Shown here piece after piece: positions 37,830-46,716 of a stretch of DNA of 64,000 bases (its first letter is position 1; each line of letters opens with the position of its first letter). Both the position numbers and the translations under genes were made by a program. The stretch comes from Yersinia proxima (GTDB lineage: Bacteria; Pseudomonadota; Gammaproteobacteria; Enterobacterales; Enterobacteriaceae). The DNA lies in contig NZ_CABHYG010000011.1 of NCBI RefSeq assembly GCF_902170785.1, positions 186,001 through 250,000 of the forward strand, written 5' to 3'. The notes beneath the pieces are model-generated. The model was given only the letters and a program-made list of their open reading frames with translations. It was not told the DNA's origin and did not search any database.

Positions 37830-38108
37830 CTATTTGTAAACCTGAAACGCGGCCAGCTTATTGTCATCCGTAAACTTTGCGGCAATAACGCCGTCTTTGA
37901 CCAGTGAATTGATAATACCAAGCGCGCCAGTCATGTATTTGCCTTTAGACATACCACACATCACCTCAGAGTCATGGGCTAACGTCGCGTTACACTCTAT
38001 TCGATGCGATACCAGCGCAGTAATACAATCCGGGTCAAGTGACAACGCTTGATTAAGAATATCAACAGCCAGTTGCGCTGTGATTTTTGGGTTAGTTTGA
38101 TTTTTCAT
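37830..38108 (-). CDS. Unknown cargo-type protein between cos and Q
   Basis: 92 residues, cytoplasmic, helical, with two cysteines (C28 and C41 region; ITALVSHRIECNATL) and no motif I recognise. Its start overlaps the end of Q by 17 bases, and the operon terminator follows it, so it is the last gene of the P-Q late transcript. P2 has no gene here. It may be a lysogen- or packaging-related accessory gene. Confidence 0.6.
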   Translation of the reverse strand: MKNQTNPKITAQLAVDILNQALSLDPDCITALVSHRIECNATLAHDSEVMCGMSKGKYMTGALGIINSLVKDGVIAAKFTDDNKLAAFQVYK

Positions 38109-39147
38109 TTTCTTCCTCGCTAATTAATTCATAAGGCTTGAACCGGATCACCTCTTGCCCTATCCAGTCATTCACCTCTTTCAATCGTTCTTGCAACGGC
38201 GTTAACTCATTGCGGACAAAGACTTGTGAGGCTTTCGCCACGTCACCGAAACCGCCAGTATTGTTGGGAATAATCCCCATCATCTGCGGTGGCACCCGGT
38301 GCACACTGAGCAGGTCGTCGCGGGTGGCGTTCTTGATATTAAAAAAGTCATCTTTGGTGGCGACTTCGCTCAACGGTAAAATCTGGATACCGTCTTTCTT
38401 GCCATTAGGTGCGTACATAAACAGGTTGCGGAAATTGCCTAACCCTTTAGTGTCGCGCATCGCTTTACGCATTGCCTCAATATCGCTGCTACTTTGCGCG
38501 GCGTCAGTCATATACAGGATGTATCCCGCGTGAGCGCCATTCTGGTAATACTTGCGACGGAACAGCGTGGCCGCTTCATTGAGCCAAGCCGAATTTAAGC
38601 CGCTGAGATATTCCGGCAGGCCGTAAAGCTCCTGATTGATATCCGGTTCTATCAGGTGAAAAACGCTCCCGGCTTCGAACAGGTGTTCATCTTTCCAGTT
38701 CTGGACAAACCAATAGCAATCTTTTTCAAGTCCCCGGCGGGTGTACTTGGCCGGGCTGGGGTCGAGGCGCAGTGGTGCGCCCAGTTGGTTACGGCGCACC
38801 TCTAAAAACGCATTGCCGAACACCAGATAATCCAGCGCATAGCGGCTAAAGGCTTGCTGACTGAGCATTGCATGCGGGATAAATGTGCTTGCCAGTATGT
38901 TGCGTTTCACATACAGCGGTGAGCTGTGATGCACCGCCGCCCGGAAACTGCGCGCCAGCCCGTCAAAGCTAATCGGCGGGTCATACCATTTACCGTTGCC
39001 GGTGCATTCGATGTAATCCAGTATTTCCCGCTTGTCGAGAACGGCGGAGGGTTCGCCAAAGGTGAAAGCCTCCACCGGCTGCTGTTGGCTGGCGGTGTGA
39101 TTAGTTGCCGGGCGACTTAATGCCTTGCGGCCTTTGCGCTTACTCAT
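38092..39147 (-). CDS. Q: Portal protein gpQ
   Basis: 351 residues from the ATG at 39147, which overlaps the preceding stop (ATGA); the frame extends upstream but P2 gpQ (344) argues for this start. Typical PBSX/P2 portal segments: YVKRNILASTFIPH, YALDYLVFGNAFLEV and LSVHRVPPQMMGIIPNNTGGFGD. It forms the dodecameric ring through which DNA enters the head. Last structural gene of the leftward late operon. Confidence 0.95.
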   Translation of the reverse strand: MSKRKGRKALSRPATNHTASQQQPVEAFTFGEPSAVLDKREILDYIECTGNGKWYDPPISFDGLARSFRAAVHHSSPLYVKRNILASTFIPHAMLSQQAFSRYALDYLVFGNAFLEVRRNQLGAPLRLDPSPAKYTRRGLEKDCYWFVQNWKDEHLFEAGSVFHLIEPDINQELYGLPEYLSGLNSAWLNEAATLFRRKYYQNGAHAGYILYMTDAAQSSSDIEAMRKAMRDTKGLGNFRNLFMYAPNGKKDGIQILPLSEVATKDDFFNIKNATRDDLLSVHRVPPQMMGIIPNNTGGFGDVAKASQVFVRNELTPLQERLKEVNDWIGQEVIRFKPYELISEEENEKSN

Positions 39148-39908
39148 TTTACTTCCTCTGCATTGTTTGCCGCTTGTGACCAGTCGCACAAATATAAGAG
39201 CTTGAAATCATCCGCCGTCATGTGTTTTTTCAGCCAATCTTTATCCCAATTTTTTCCCCATAACATGCCGCCTTGCTGAGTAGCATCATCAGCCGTAACC
39301 GATTGACGGAATACGCCATCAGCACAAAAAACGCCGTTATCGGTGTGTATCACCGGTGCGACTTTTCGTGGATGGCCCAGTGAGCCGTTCCAAATCTTGA
39401 ACGCGGTATGTGAGCGGGAGGGCGTGGTATAGAGTGTTAAACGATGATTTTTGTGCATTGCCATCCCCTTAGCCATGAGCAGTATTGAACGTGGGTTTTT
39501 AGCCCATGCATATTCACCCAGGTACACATTCCCGGCATGAGCAGCGGCGTGACTGTTTTCACCGTGAAAGGCGATAAGTGCGCCATTACCTAACAGAATA
39601 TTATTCAGCGAACATGGGTTCACGTTTACCCCAACGACCCGACCGAACTCGGCAATATAAGCGCGGGTATTCAAGGCGCTTGGTCTGGTGCAGGTTAAAA
39701 AATGCTGATTGCGCCCGGTGGTGAGGGAATCCAGTAACGCTTCAAAAGCAAAAAGCCAGTCGACCCCAATCTGGCGCGACTTGGTGATATTTCGGGCTAC
39801 GCCGGTCTGCCCCACCCGATACCACGTCTTTTGATAGTCAAAGGCCGCGTTTTCGAAATGTTCGCGCAGGCCGTCAACTTGACCAGCAGTAAAAGTCATT
39901 GATTTCAT
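39144..39908 (-). CDS. Truncated terminase ATPase paralogue
   Basis: 254 residues, clearly related to the ATPase part of gpP encoded just upstream (FDYQKTWYRVG / FDYQRNWFEAG, SRQIG, EALLDSLTTGRNQ / EALLDAITTGRNQ). It stops where the nuclease domain would start. The Walker A-like SRQIG (44-48) is kept, but the Walker B LDE of gpP is LGE (G131), so ATP hydrolysis may be lost. It overlaps both P and Q by four bases, so it is translated in series and not decaying. Role unknown: packaging modulator is a guess. Confidence 0.8.
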   Translation of the reverse strand: MKSMTFTAGQVDGLREHFENAAFDYQKTWYRVGQTGVARNITKSRQIGVDWLFAFEALLDSLTTGRNQHFLTCTRPSALNTRAYIAEFGRVVGVNVNPCSLNNILLGNGALIAFHGENSHAAAHAGNVYLGEYAWAKNPRSILLMAKGMAMHKNHRLTLYTTPSRSHTAFKIWNGSLGHPRKVAPVIHTDNGVFCADGVFRQSVTADDATQQGGMLWGKNWDKDWLKKHMTADDFKLLYLCDWSQAANNAEEVK

Positions 39909-41677
39909 CCGTAAAACTCCAAGAAGTTAGGGCTGTGACCGCCATATGTCGCGGTAAGGGGTTCATTTAACAGGGCGTGCATAATCGCCCACGCCACATC
40001 GGCGTGGCTGGCTTCTTCACTGCGGCTGGCAACATAAGTCGAACTCTTGCCGCTGGCGGTCATAGTCTTGCGAATGGCCATAAATGACTGGGTGATATCG
40101 GTGTGGCCAGTGTCATATTCCAGACGGCCGTTATTAATGGTGTGCTTGGCTTTCAGCACCATGGCGGTTTTGATTTCAGGGGTGTATTTGATTTCCCTTG
40201 CTGCCGGGAAGAACTGGCGCACCAACTGGAAAACGCCTTGGCCGACGGTAGTCGCATCGATACCGATATATTCCACACAATACTTCTGCGTCAGCTCTTC
40301 GATATGTTTGGCCTGCGCTTCAAAATCCATCCCTTTCCACTGGTGGCGCTCCAATACGCGGAACTTGCCGCCCGGCACCATTGGCGGCGCGATCACCGCA
40401 CACCCGGCACTGTCGCCGCCGTTGGCCTCGGACGGGTCGTAACCAATCCACACCGGGCGATGCCCAAACGGCCGCAACGAATACGGGTTGTAGTCTTCCC
40501 ACTCTTCCAGACTGTCCACCATACAAGCCTGCAACTCGGCGAACGGGAAGACGGACGCTTGATCGTCCACAAACTCGCACATCAACAGGTTTTGATATTC
40601 TGACGGGCCGTATTCCAGTGAGAGCTGGTTGAGGTCAAAAAGGTTACAGCCGCCCGCCAGTGCATCTTCAACTGTGACTATCTGCCGCCACTGACCATCA
40701 TCACACAGCGCACCACGAGCCAAATGGCTGTGGCTTAAATCCAGTTGGATATGGTCGGATTTATTGCGGCGGCCTTTATTGAACAGCTCACCAGACCAGA
40801 ACGGATAGGCACTGTGCGCCAGACTCGACGGCGTGGAGAAATAGGTGGTACGCCATTTTTTGTGTAATGACATGCCGCTGGCGACTTTGCGCAGCTCCTG
40901 AAACTTGGGGATCCAGAAATATTCATCAAGATAGAGATTGCCGGTGTAGCTCTGTGCGGTGCGGACGTTAGTGCCGAGGAAGAACAGGCGCGCGCCATTC
41001 GGTAACACCATCGGGTCGCCTTTCAGGTCAACGTCAACCATACGGGCAAAATCGATAATGTAGCTTTTGAACACATGCGCCTGTGCCTTACTGGCGGACA
41101 GGAATATCTGATTACGCCCGGTGGTGATGGCGTCCAGCAGCGCTTCGCGGGCAAAGAAGAAGGTTGCACCAATCTGGCGCGATTTCAGAATATTGCGGAT
41201 ACGGTGAGTAAGTCCGGCTTCAAACCAGTTGCGCTGATAATCAAAGATATTTTCGTGAAAAATAGACTCCAGCTTTTCAATAGCGGATTCACCGAACAGG
41301 TTTTTATCCGGGGGCTTGCGCTCCCCTTTGTTGCGGTTCGCCACATTCGGGTTTAAATCAGCTTCGCTGCCGGTCTGGCTGTAGCGGTTCACCCGCGCCA
41401 GCCGTTCAATCTGGCGGCCTAACAGGTCAATCTCTTTAAAGTCCCGCCCCTCTTTGGCGTCTTTCATGATGAGCTGAATCAACCGCGCTTCCATGCTGGT
41501 TTCCACGCGAGAAATGGGCGCAATGGCGTCCCACCTGTCGCGCTTCTTCCAGCTCTGCACTGTCGGCGATTTCAGGGCTAGCTGGTCTGCGATTTGGCGC
41601 ACAGAAAAGCCCTGCCAGTAAAGCAAGGCCGCCTGTCGCCGTGGGTCGCTGATGATGGTGCTCGGTGTTGTATTCAT
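39905..41677 (-). CDS. P: Terminase large subunit gpP
   Basis: 590 residues, equal in size to P2 gpP (590). An N-terminal helix-turn-helix (WQGFSVRQIADQLALKSPTVQSWKKR) is followed by the ATPase (SRQIGATFFF as Walker A-like; NLYLDEYFW as Walker B) and the C-terminal nuclease (WIGYDPSEANGGDSAG with D, and IGIDATTVGQGVF). It cuts at cos and drives DNA into the head. Divergent from gene O; promoter region shared. Confidence 0.97.
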   Translation of the reverse strand: MNTTPSTIISDPRRQAALLYWQGFSVRQIADQLALKSPTVQSWKKRDRWDAIAPISRVETSMEARLIQLIMKDAKEGRDFKEIDLLGRQIERLARVNRYSQTGSEADLNPNVANRNKGERKPPDKNLFGESAIEKLESIFHENIFDYQRNWFEAGLTHRIRNILKSRQIGATFFFAREALLDAITTGRNQIFLSASKAQAHVFKSYIIDFARMVDVDLKGDPMVLPNGARLFFLGTNVRTAQSYTGNLYLDEYFWIPKFQELRKVASGMSLHKKWRTTYFSTPSSLAHSAYPFWSGELFNKGRRNKSDHIQLDLSHSHLARGALCDDGQWRQIVTVEDALAGGCNLFDLNQLSLEYGPSEYQNLLMCEFVDDQASVFPFAELQACMVDSLEEWEDYNPYSLRPFGHRPVWIGYDPSEANGGDSAGCAVIAPPMVPGGKFRVLERHQWKGMDFEAQAKHIEELTQKYCVEYIGIDATTVGQGVFQLVRQFFPAAREIKYTPEIKTAMVLKAKHTINNGRLEYDTGHTDITQSFMAIRKTMTASGKSSTYVASRSEEASHADVAWAIMHALLNEPLTATYGGHSPNFLEFYG

Positions 41678-41724
41678 GCCATTAGGCTACGCGACCAGCC
41701 CGACCCTCTGCGCGTCCTCGCTGT

Positions 41725-41742
41725 TGTGCCAGCCCCGTCACA
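41725..41742. promoter_or_regulatory. Late-activator (Ogr) site between P and O
   Basis: TGT-N12-ACA within TTGTG...CACAA (41724-41743). This is the known Ogr/Delta site pattern of P2-like late promoters and sits between the two divergent late operons. Confidence 0.65.
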
Positions 41743-41830
41743 ACGGGCTTTCGTTGTTGCTGCCGCCATACATCAGGAAACTAAGCCCCGAACCGAATAA
41801 TCATAATCACACTGAATGGAGCAGCCACTT

Positions 41831-42685
41831 ATGGCTAAGAAAGTATCAAAATGGTTTCGTATCGGCGTTGAGGGTGATACCTGTGACGGGCGAGTGATTG
41901 ACGCTGACGATATCAACCAAATGGCCGAATCCTTTGACCCGCGCGTCTACGGTTGCCGCATTAATTTGGAGCATCTGAAAAGCTACTCCCCGGACAGCAC
42001 TTTCCGCCGTTATGGCGACGTCTCAGCCCTTAAAGCGGAAACCATTGAAGACGATTCCATTCTCAATGGTAAGCGCGCGTTGTTCGCCCAAATCAGCCCA
42101 ACCGATGATTTGGTGCAGATGACCAAAGCCCTACAGAAAATCTATACCTCGATGGAGATTCGCCCGAACTTTGCCAATACCGGTAAAGCCTATCTGGTTG
42201 GTCTGGCCGTGACCGATGACCCCGCCAGCCTTGGCACCGAAATGTTGGAATTTAGCGCCAAAGCCAAACACAACCCACTGGCCTCCCGTAAATCTCACCC
42301 GGACAACCTGTTTTCTGCGGCGGTTGAAGTGCAACTGGAATTTGAAGACGTGGCCGAGCCGGGTGTCACTTTGCTCAACATGGTGAAGTCAGTATTCAGT
42401 CGCAAACAGGCCACCGACGACGCCCGTTTTAATGATGTGCATGAGGCGGTGAATGCCGTGGCCGTGCATGTACAGGAACAGGGAGAAACCATTGAAACCC
42501 GCTTTACGTCCATCGAGAAGCAACTTGCTGACCAAGTGACAGAGCTTAAGCAAAGTATCGAAAAGGGAAAACAAGGGGTTACGTCCCTAGAAACCAAACT
42601 GTCTATCACTGAAAACTTTAGCCAGACCAAGCGCCCGGAATCCACCGGTGGCAACAATCAAAACGATGTATTGACCGACTGCTAG
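41831..42685 (+). CDS. O: Capsid scaffold and protease gpO
   Basis: 284 residues from the ATG at 41831, matching P2 gpO (284). The N-terminal serine-protease part holds CRINLEHLKSYSPDSTFRRYGDV with the catalytic His (about H44) and the MAKKVSKWFRIGVEGDTCDGR start typical of the family; Ser in LVGLAVTDDPASLGTEM (about S129-S135) is the probable nucleophile. The C-terminal ~90 residues are coiled coil, acting as scaffold. First gene of the rightward late operon. Confidence 0.95.
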   Translation: MAKKVSKWFRIGVEGDTCDGRVIDADDINQMAESFDPRVYGCRINLEHLKSYSPDSTFRRYGDVSALKAETIEDDSILNGKRALFAQISPTDDLVQMTKALQKIYTSMEIRPNFANTGKAYLVGLAVTDDPASLGTEMLEFSAKAKHNPLASRKSHPDNLFSAAVEVQLEFEDVAEPGVTLLNMVKSVFSRKQATDDARFNDVHEAVNAVAVHVQEQGETIETRFTSIEKQLADQVTELKQSIEKGKQGVTSLETKLSITENFSQTKRPESTGGNNQNDVLTDC

Positions 42686-42761
42686 TTGGGGTCACTGGCC
42701 GCCGGCTGTGCGGCCCACTGGTTATTTCATTAACACCTTTTTTAACTGAATCAGGATTATT

Positions 42762-43997
42762 ATGCGCCCAGCAACCCGTTTTAAATTTAATGCCTATCTA
42801 ACCCGTCAAGCCGAGCTGAACGGAGTAGCAACCGGCGACCTGAATAAAAAATTCAGTGTTGAACCCTCCGTTACGCAAACCATCATGACCCGCGTGCAAG
42901 AGTCCTCAGAATTTCTGAGCAGCATCAATATTGTGCCAGTCGCCGAGCTGACCGCCGAAAAGGTCGGCCTTGGTGTCAATGGTTCGGTTGCCAGCACCAC
43001 CGATACTGACGGCGGCGACGAACGCGAAACTGCCGAATTTGCCTCACTGGACAGTGAGAAATATTTCTGTGAACAGGTGAACTACGATTTCCACATTCGC
43101 TATAACACCCTCGACCTGTGGGCGCGTTATCAGGACTTCCAGACCCGTTTACGCGACGCCATTATCAAGCGGCAGGCACTTGACCGCATCATGGCAGGCT
43201 TCAATGGCACCCACCGCGCCAAGACATCCAACCGTGCACAAAATCCATTGTTGCAGGATATCGCGGTGGGCTGGTTACAGAAGTATCGCACCAATGCACC
43301 GGCGCGTGTGATGGATTCGTTTACGGCTAAGGACGGTACTGTCACCGATAAAATCACCGTGGGTGACGAGGGTAACTACGTCAATCTGGATGCACTGGTG
43401 ATGGATGCTGCCAGCTCAATGATTGCCGAGTGGTATCAAGAAGACCCTGAGTTGGTGGTCATTACGGGTCGCCAGTTGATGCAGGATAAATATTTTCCAC
43501 TGGTCAACAAAGTGCAAGAGAACAGCGAAACCCTCGCCGCTGACCTAATTATCAGCCAGAAGCGTATCGGCAATTTGCCTGCTGTCCGTGCGCCTTATTT
43601 TCCGCCCAACGCATTCATGATCACCCGCCTTGATAACCTGTCTATCTACTGGCTGGAAGATTCGCACCGCCGCCATATTGATGAGAACGCTAAGCGTGAC
43701 CGCATCGAAAACTACGAATCCATTAAACAGGATTATGTAGTGGAAGATTACGCCTGCGGCTGTCTGGTGGAAAACATCGAGATTTTGCCACCGCCACAGA
43801 AAAAAGATGAACCGGAATCTGGCGCAGATAAAAAAGCCGCGTCTGACGCACCTAATTACGATGGTCTAGCGGCCGCGATTATTGCCGCCGTAAAAGTGGC
43901 TGCTAACCCGGATGAAACTAAGCCGGAAGCCACAGCCAACGCGGAAAACGTGCTGGAACCCACAGGCGAAGCACCAGCCGCGAAGGGGAGTAAATAA
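42762..43997 (+). CDS. N: Major capsid protein gpN (long C-terminal tail)
   Basis: 411 residues. The first ~345 match P2 gpN (357 residues): MRPATRFKFNAYLTRQAELN start, DFHIRYNTLDLWARYQDF, and the core ending YACGCLVENIEI. The final ~60 residues are an acidic, Ala/Pro/Lys-rich extension (from PPPQKKDEPESG onwards) that P2 gpN lacks. It may decorate the capsid or be cut off. A stem-loop (42697-42715) lies between O and N. Confidence 0.94.
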   Translation: MRPATRFKFNAYLTRQAELNGVATGDLNKKFSVEPSVTQTIMTRVQESSEFLSSINIVPVAELTAEKVGLGVNGSVASTTDTDGGDERETAEFASLDSEKYFCEQVNYDFHIRYNTLDLWARYQDFQTRLRDAIIKRQALDRIMAGFNGTHRAKTSNRAQNPLLQDIAVGWLQKYRTNAPARVMDSFTAKDGTVTDKITVGDEGNYVNLDALVMDAASSMIAEWYQEDPELVVITGRQLMQDKYFPLVNKVQENSETLAADLIISQKRIGNLPAVRAPYFPPNAFMITRLDNLSIYWLEDSHRRHIDENAKRDRIENYESIKQDYVVEDYACGCLVENIEILPPPQKKDEPESGADKKAASDAPNYDGLAAAIIAAVKVAANPDETKPEATANAENVLEPTGEAPAAKGSK

Positions 43998-44000
43998 GCC

Positions 44001-44660
44001 ATGACCAGTCCTGCGCGCCGCCACTTTCTGAGGCAGTCGGCTATTGCTGCCTCACAGCAGCGGGATAACCCGCTGCGCCACGCCACCGGCTACGAGCTGA
44101 TGTTGCTCAAGCTCAATGAAGATAAGCGCAAGCTGAAACAGGTGCGTTCAAACGAGCGTAAAGCCGAGCTGAAACGCCAACTCTTGCCGGATTATCTGCC
44201 GTGGGTGTCGGGTGTGTTAAGTGAGGGGAAAGGCGCGCAGGACGCCATTGTCATGACTATCATGATTTGGCGTCTGGACGCTGGGGATATCCCCGGCGCA
44301 CTGGATATCGCCCGTTATGCCCTTCGTTATCAGTTAGTACCAACTGACCGCTTTACCCGCTCAACAGCTTACCTGATTGCCGAGGAAGTCGCGGACGCTG
44401 CGGCGCGCGCCTATGCCACCGGTAAACCTGTTGATGTTGAGCCTCTGCTGCAAACCATTGAGCTGATGGAAGATGAAGATATGCCCGACCAGGTACGCGC
44501 CAAACTGCACAAAATGACCGGCTATGTGCTGCGTGACAGTGGCCGGGGCGAACTGGCGCTTACCCATCTTCACCGCGCACTCCAACTGCATACCGGTTGT
44601 GGCGTCAAGAAAGACATTGAGCGACTGGCCGTGAAGTTAAAGAACGCCGCCAGCCGCTAA
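44001..44660 (+). CDS. M: Terminase small subunit gpM
   Basis: 219 residues (P2 gpM 247). Typical opening MTSPARRHFLRQ and LPWVSGVLSEGKGAQDAIVMTIMIWRLDAGD split over residues 60-90. It binds cos DNA, possibly at the TGCATG boxes, and works with gpP. It starts 3 bases after N, in one operon. Confidence 0.93.
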   Translation: MTSPARRHFLRQSAIAASQQRDNPLRHATGYELMLLKLNEDKRKLKQVRSNERKAELKRQLLPDYLPWVSGVLSEGKGAQDAIVMTIMIWRLDAGDIPGALDIARYALRYQLVPTDRFTRSTAYLIAEEVADAAARAYATGKPVDVEPLLQTIELMEDEDMPDQVRAKLHKMTGYVLRDSGRGELALTHLHRALQLHTGCGVKKDIERLAVKLKNAASR

Positions 44661-44759
44661 CCCGAACGCTCCCCGAGCCGGGCGGCACGATGGCCGCAAC
44701 AGCATTCATTTTGTTAACGCCATCGTCCACCGCCCACCCATTCTGATATTGAGGTTGCC

Positions 44760-45236
44760 ATGACCACCACTGTTGTTATTCCCGCGCCTCGGCCCGACAA
44801 GACGGCCGAGCCGGTGATTGAAAATACCTTTTTCTGGCCTGCGGTTGACCCGATAAAACTGCGCGAATTGTTGCGCCTTGAGGGAACCGTCACCGCCGAG
44901 CGCCTGCGTTTTACCATCAAGGGCGCAATCTCTGAGGTCAACGCCGAACTGTACGAGTACCGCCGTGACCAGATGGCGACTGGTTTCAAGACACTGGCCG
45001 AGGTGCAGGCCGAGCAACTGGACGGCGAAAGCATCCTGTTGGCCGAGTACCAGCGGGCAGTCTGTGCCATCACGGCCGCACTACTGGCCGAGCGTTATCG
45101 CGGTTATGACGCCAGCGCGCGCGGTGATAAACGTGCGGAGGCCATTGAAAGCACGGTTGATGAGTTGTGGCGTGATGCGCGGATTAGCATTCGTAACATT
45201 GCCGGTAAGTCCCACAGCATTATTGGCCTTATCTGA
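44760..45236 (+). CDS. L: Head completion protein gpL
   Basis: 158 residues (P2 gpL 169). Family pattern: NTFFWPAVDPIKLRELLRLEG near residue 22, then YRGYDASARGDKRAE near 115. It closes the filled head at the neck. Overlaps the start of X by one base. Confidence 0.93.
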   Translation: MTTTVVIPAPRPDKTAEPVIENTFFWPAVDPIKLRELLRLEGTVTAERLRFTIKGAISEVNAELYEYRRDQMATGFKTLAEVQAEQLDGESILLAEYQRAVCAITAALLAERYRGYDASARGDKRAEAIESTVDELWRDARISIRNIAGKSHSIIGLI

Positions 45237-45439
45237 TGCGGGTTTACGCGTTGCAAGGCGACACGCTCGACGCACTGTGCTGGCGGCATTACGGCCGCAC
45301 ACAAGATGTGCTTGAGCAAGTCTATGACGCAAATCCGGGGCTGTCGGAACTGGGGGCCATTCTGCCGCATGGTTATCCGGTGCAGTTGCCCGATATGGCC
45401 CCGGCGGCCCAACGTGAAACCGTTCAATTATGGGATTGA
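45236..45439 (+). CDS. X: Tail protein gpX
   Basis: 67 residues, the same as P2 gpX. LysM-like fold: VYALQGDTLDALCWRHYGRT and the NPGLSELGAILPHGYPVQLP pattern. Part of the tail base; role in P2 essential but poorly defined. Followed closely by the lysis genes. Confidence 0.92.
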   Translation: MRVYALQGDTLDALCWRHYGRTQDVLEQVYDANPGLSELGAILPHGYPVQLPDMAPAAQRETVQLWD

Positions 45440-45441
45440 AA

Positions 45442-45651
45442 ATGGAAGAATTTATTACCCGGCTAGCGCATTTACTCACTGTCATCTTGGTTTTTATTGG
45501 TGCATTGAGTCCACAGGATATGGCGTTTTATGTGGCGACGGCTGCCGCGATAACGACTTGCATCATCAACTGGTATTACCGACGCAAAAGTTATCTGTTG
45601 CTCAAGGAGTTGGGTATCCGAGAGGAGGTGTTTGATGTCCTCAATCGTTAA
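45442..45651 (+). CDS. Phage holin (small membrane protein)
   Basis: 69 residues from the ATG at 45442; an ATG at 45430 inside X adds four residues. Two membrane helices (LLTVILVFIGALSPQDMAFYVATAAAITTC) and a basic C-terminus (YYRRKSYLLLKELG) suit a class II holin of the HP1/P2-like group. It would open the inner membrane to start lysis. Overlaps the lysozyme start. Confidence 0.75.
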   Translation: MEEFITRLAHLLTVILVFIGALSPQDMAFYVATAAAITTCIINWYYRRKSYLLLKELGIREEVFDVLNR

Positions 45652-46141
45652 GCGCTGTCTGGTCGGGGTCATTTTGGCGCTGGCTGCCACCTTACCAAAC
45701 TACCAGACGCTCAAAACATCAGCCGCCGGGCTAAAACTGATTGCCGATTATGAGGGTTGCCAACTCAACGCCTATCAGTGCAGCGCCAACGTTTGGACAA
45801 ATGGCATCGGTCACACGTCCGGGGTTAAGCCGGGCAGTGTGATCAGTGAGCGACAGGTGGCGGTCAATCTAGTCACTGATGTGCAGCGGGTTGAACGGGC
45901 AATCGTCGTCTGTATGCCAGTTGCCATGCCGCAACCAGTGTATGACTCGGTGGTGTCGTTTGCCTTTAACGTCGGCACCGGCGCGGCCTGTCGCTCGACG
46001 CTTGCCTTTCATATCAACAAGGGAGACTGGCGCAGCGCCTGCAATCAGTTACCGCGCTGGGTGTACGTCAATGGCGTGAAAACCAAAGGGCTGGAACGTC
46101 GGCGCGCCACTGAACAAACACACTGCCTGAGCGGGGTCTGA
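45635..46141 (+). CDS. Endolysin (T4-type lysozyme, SAR type)
   Basis: 168 residues. The N-terminal weakly hydrophobic segment (VGVILALAATLPNYQTL) suggests a signal-arrest-release domain. The GH24 site follows the E-8-C-5-T spacing: E in YEGCQLNAYQ, then Cys, then Thr in WTNGIGHT. In many members the middle residue is Asp; a Cys is a known variant. It cuts peptidoglycan. P2 gene K has the same place. Confidence 0.92.
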   Translation: MSSIVKRCLVGVILALAATLPNYQTLKTSAAGLKLIADYEGCQLNAYQCSANVWTNGIGHTSGVKPGSVISERQVAVNLVTDVQRVERAIVVCMPVAMPQPVYDSVVSFAFNVGTGAACRSTLAFHINKGDWRSACNQLPRWVYVNGVKTKGLERRRATEQTHCLSGV

Positions 46142-46142
46142 T

Positions 46143-46559
46143 ATGCGCACAATAATCATTTTATACCTTTCGATGATGGGGTTGCTGGCGTGGCACGCCC
46201 ATAGCCTGAAAACAGAGTTAGACAGCGCCAAGACTGAGATTGGCACTTTATCCGCTGGGATTGAGAGCCGGGACAACGCGATCACCCTCCTGCAAGATGA
46301 GGCCCGGCAACAGGCAGACAATGAGCGGGCATTACGGCAATCACTGAGCCACGCCAGCACCTTGTCATTATCGCGTGAACAGAAAATACAGAGGTTACTC
46401 AATGAAAATAAAGCGTTGCGTGATTGGTTCGCTACTGCTTTGCCTGATGATGTTATCCGGCTGCACCAAAGACCCGGGTTTGCCAGCCCCAACGATTATT
46501 TACGTTGGCTGTCCGACGGTGAACAGTTGCCCACTACCGGGCAGCAGTCCGGCGGTTAA
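46143..46559 (+). CDS. i-spanin (LysB/Rz-like)
   Basis: 138 residues. One N-terminal membrane span (IIILYLSMMGLLAWHA), then a long coiled coil (LKTELDSAKTEIGTL onward), as in P2 LysB. It bridges to the lipoprotein LysC in the periplasm for outer-membrane disruption. The gene hosts lysC in another frame. Confidence 0.88.
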   Translation: MRTIIILYLSMMGLLAWHAHSLKTELDSAKTEIGTLSAGIESRDNAITLLQDEARQQADNERALRQSLSHASTLSLSREQKIQRLLNENKALRDWFATALPDDVIRLHQRPGFASPNDYLRWLSDGEQLPTTGQQSGG

Positions 46560-46716
46560 CGGTGATTTAAGTGCCGATATCCGCCAGTTAGAAGCCGCAC
46601 TGGTGGCCTGCGGGCTGCAAGTGGAAGCCGTGAAACAATGTCAGGAACAACATCATGTTAAAACCCAAACTGCTGCGCCAAGCCTTAACCGACAGCCTGC
46701 CGCTGTTCCAGACTAA
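46402..46716 (+). CDS. o-spanin lipoprotein (LysC/Rz1-like)
   Basis: 104 residues from the ATG at 46402, nested in the +1 frame of lysB. A lipoprotein signal with lipobox LSGC (Cys about 20) is followed by a short proline-containing chain. It extends past lysB and overlaps the start of R. The nested arrangement is the usual one for spanins. Confidence 0.88.
   Translation: MKIKRCVIGSLLLCLMMLSGCTKDPGLPAPTIIYVGCPTVNSCPLPGSSPAVNGDLSADIRQLEAALVACGLQVEAVKQCQEQHHVKTQTAAPSLNRQPAAVPD

Noticed and set aside
40047-40632. Overlapping plus-strand frames across gene P
   Set aside because: Several frames of 80-170 codons are antisense to the terminase; they show Arg/Pro-rich shadow composition and no starts with ribosome sites.
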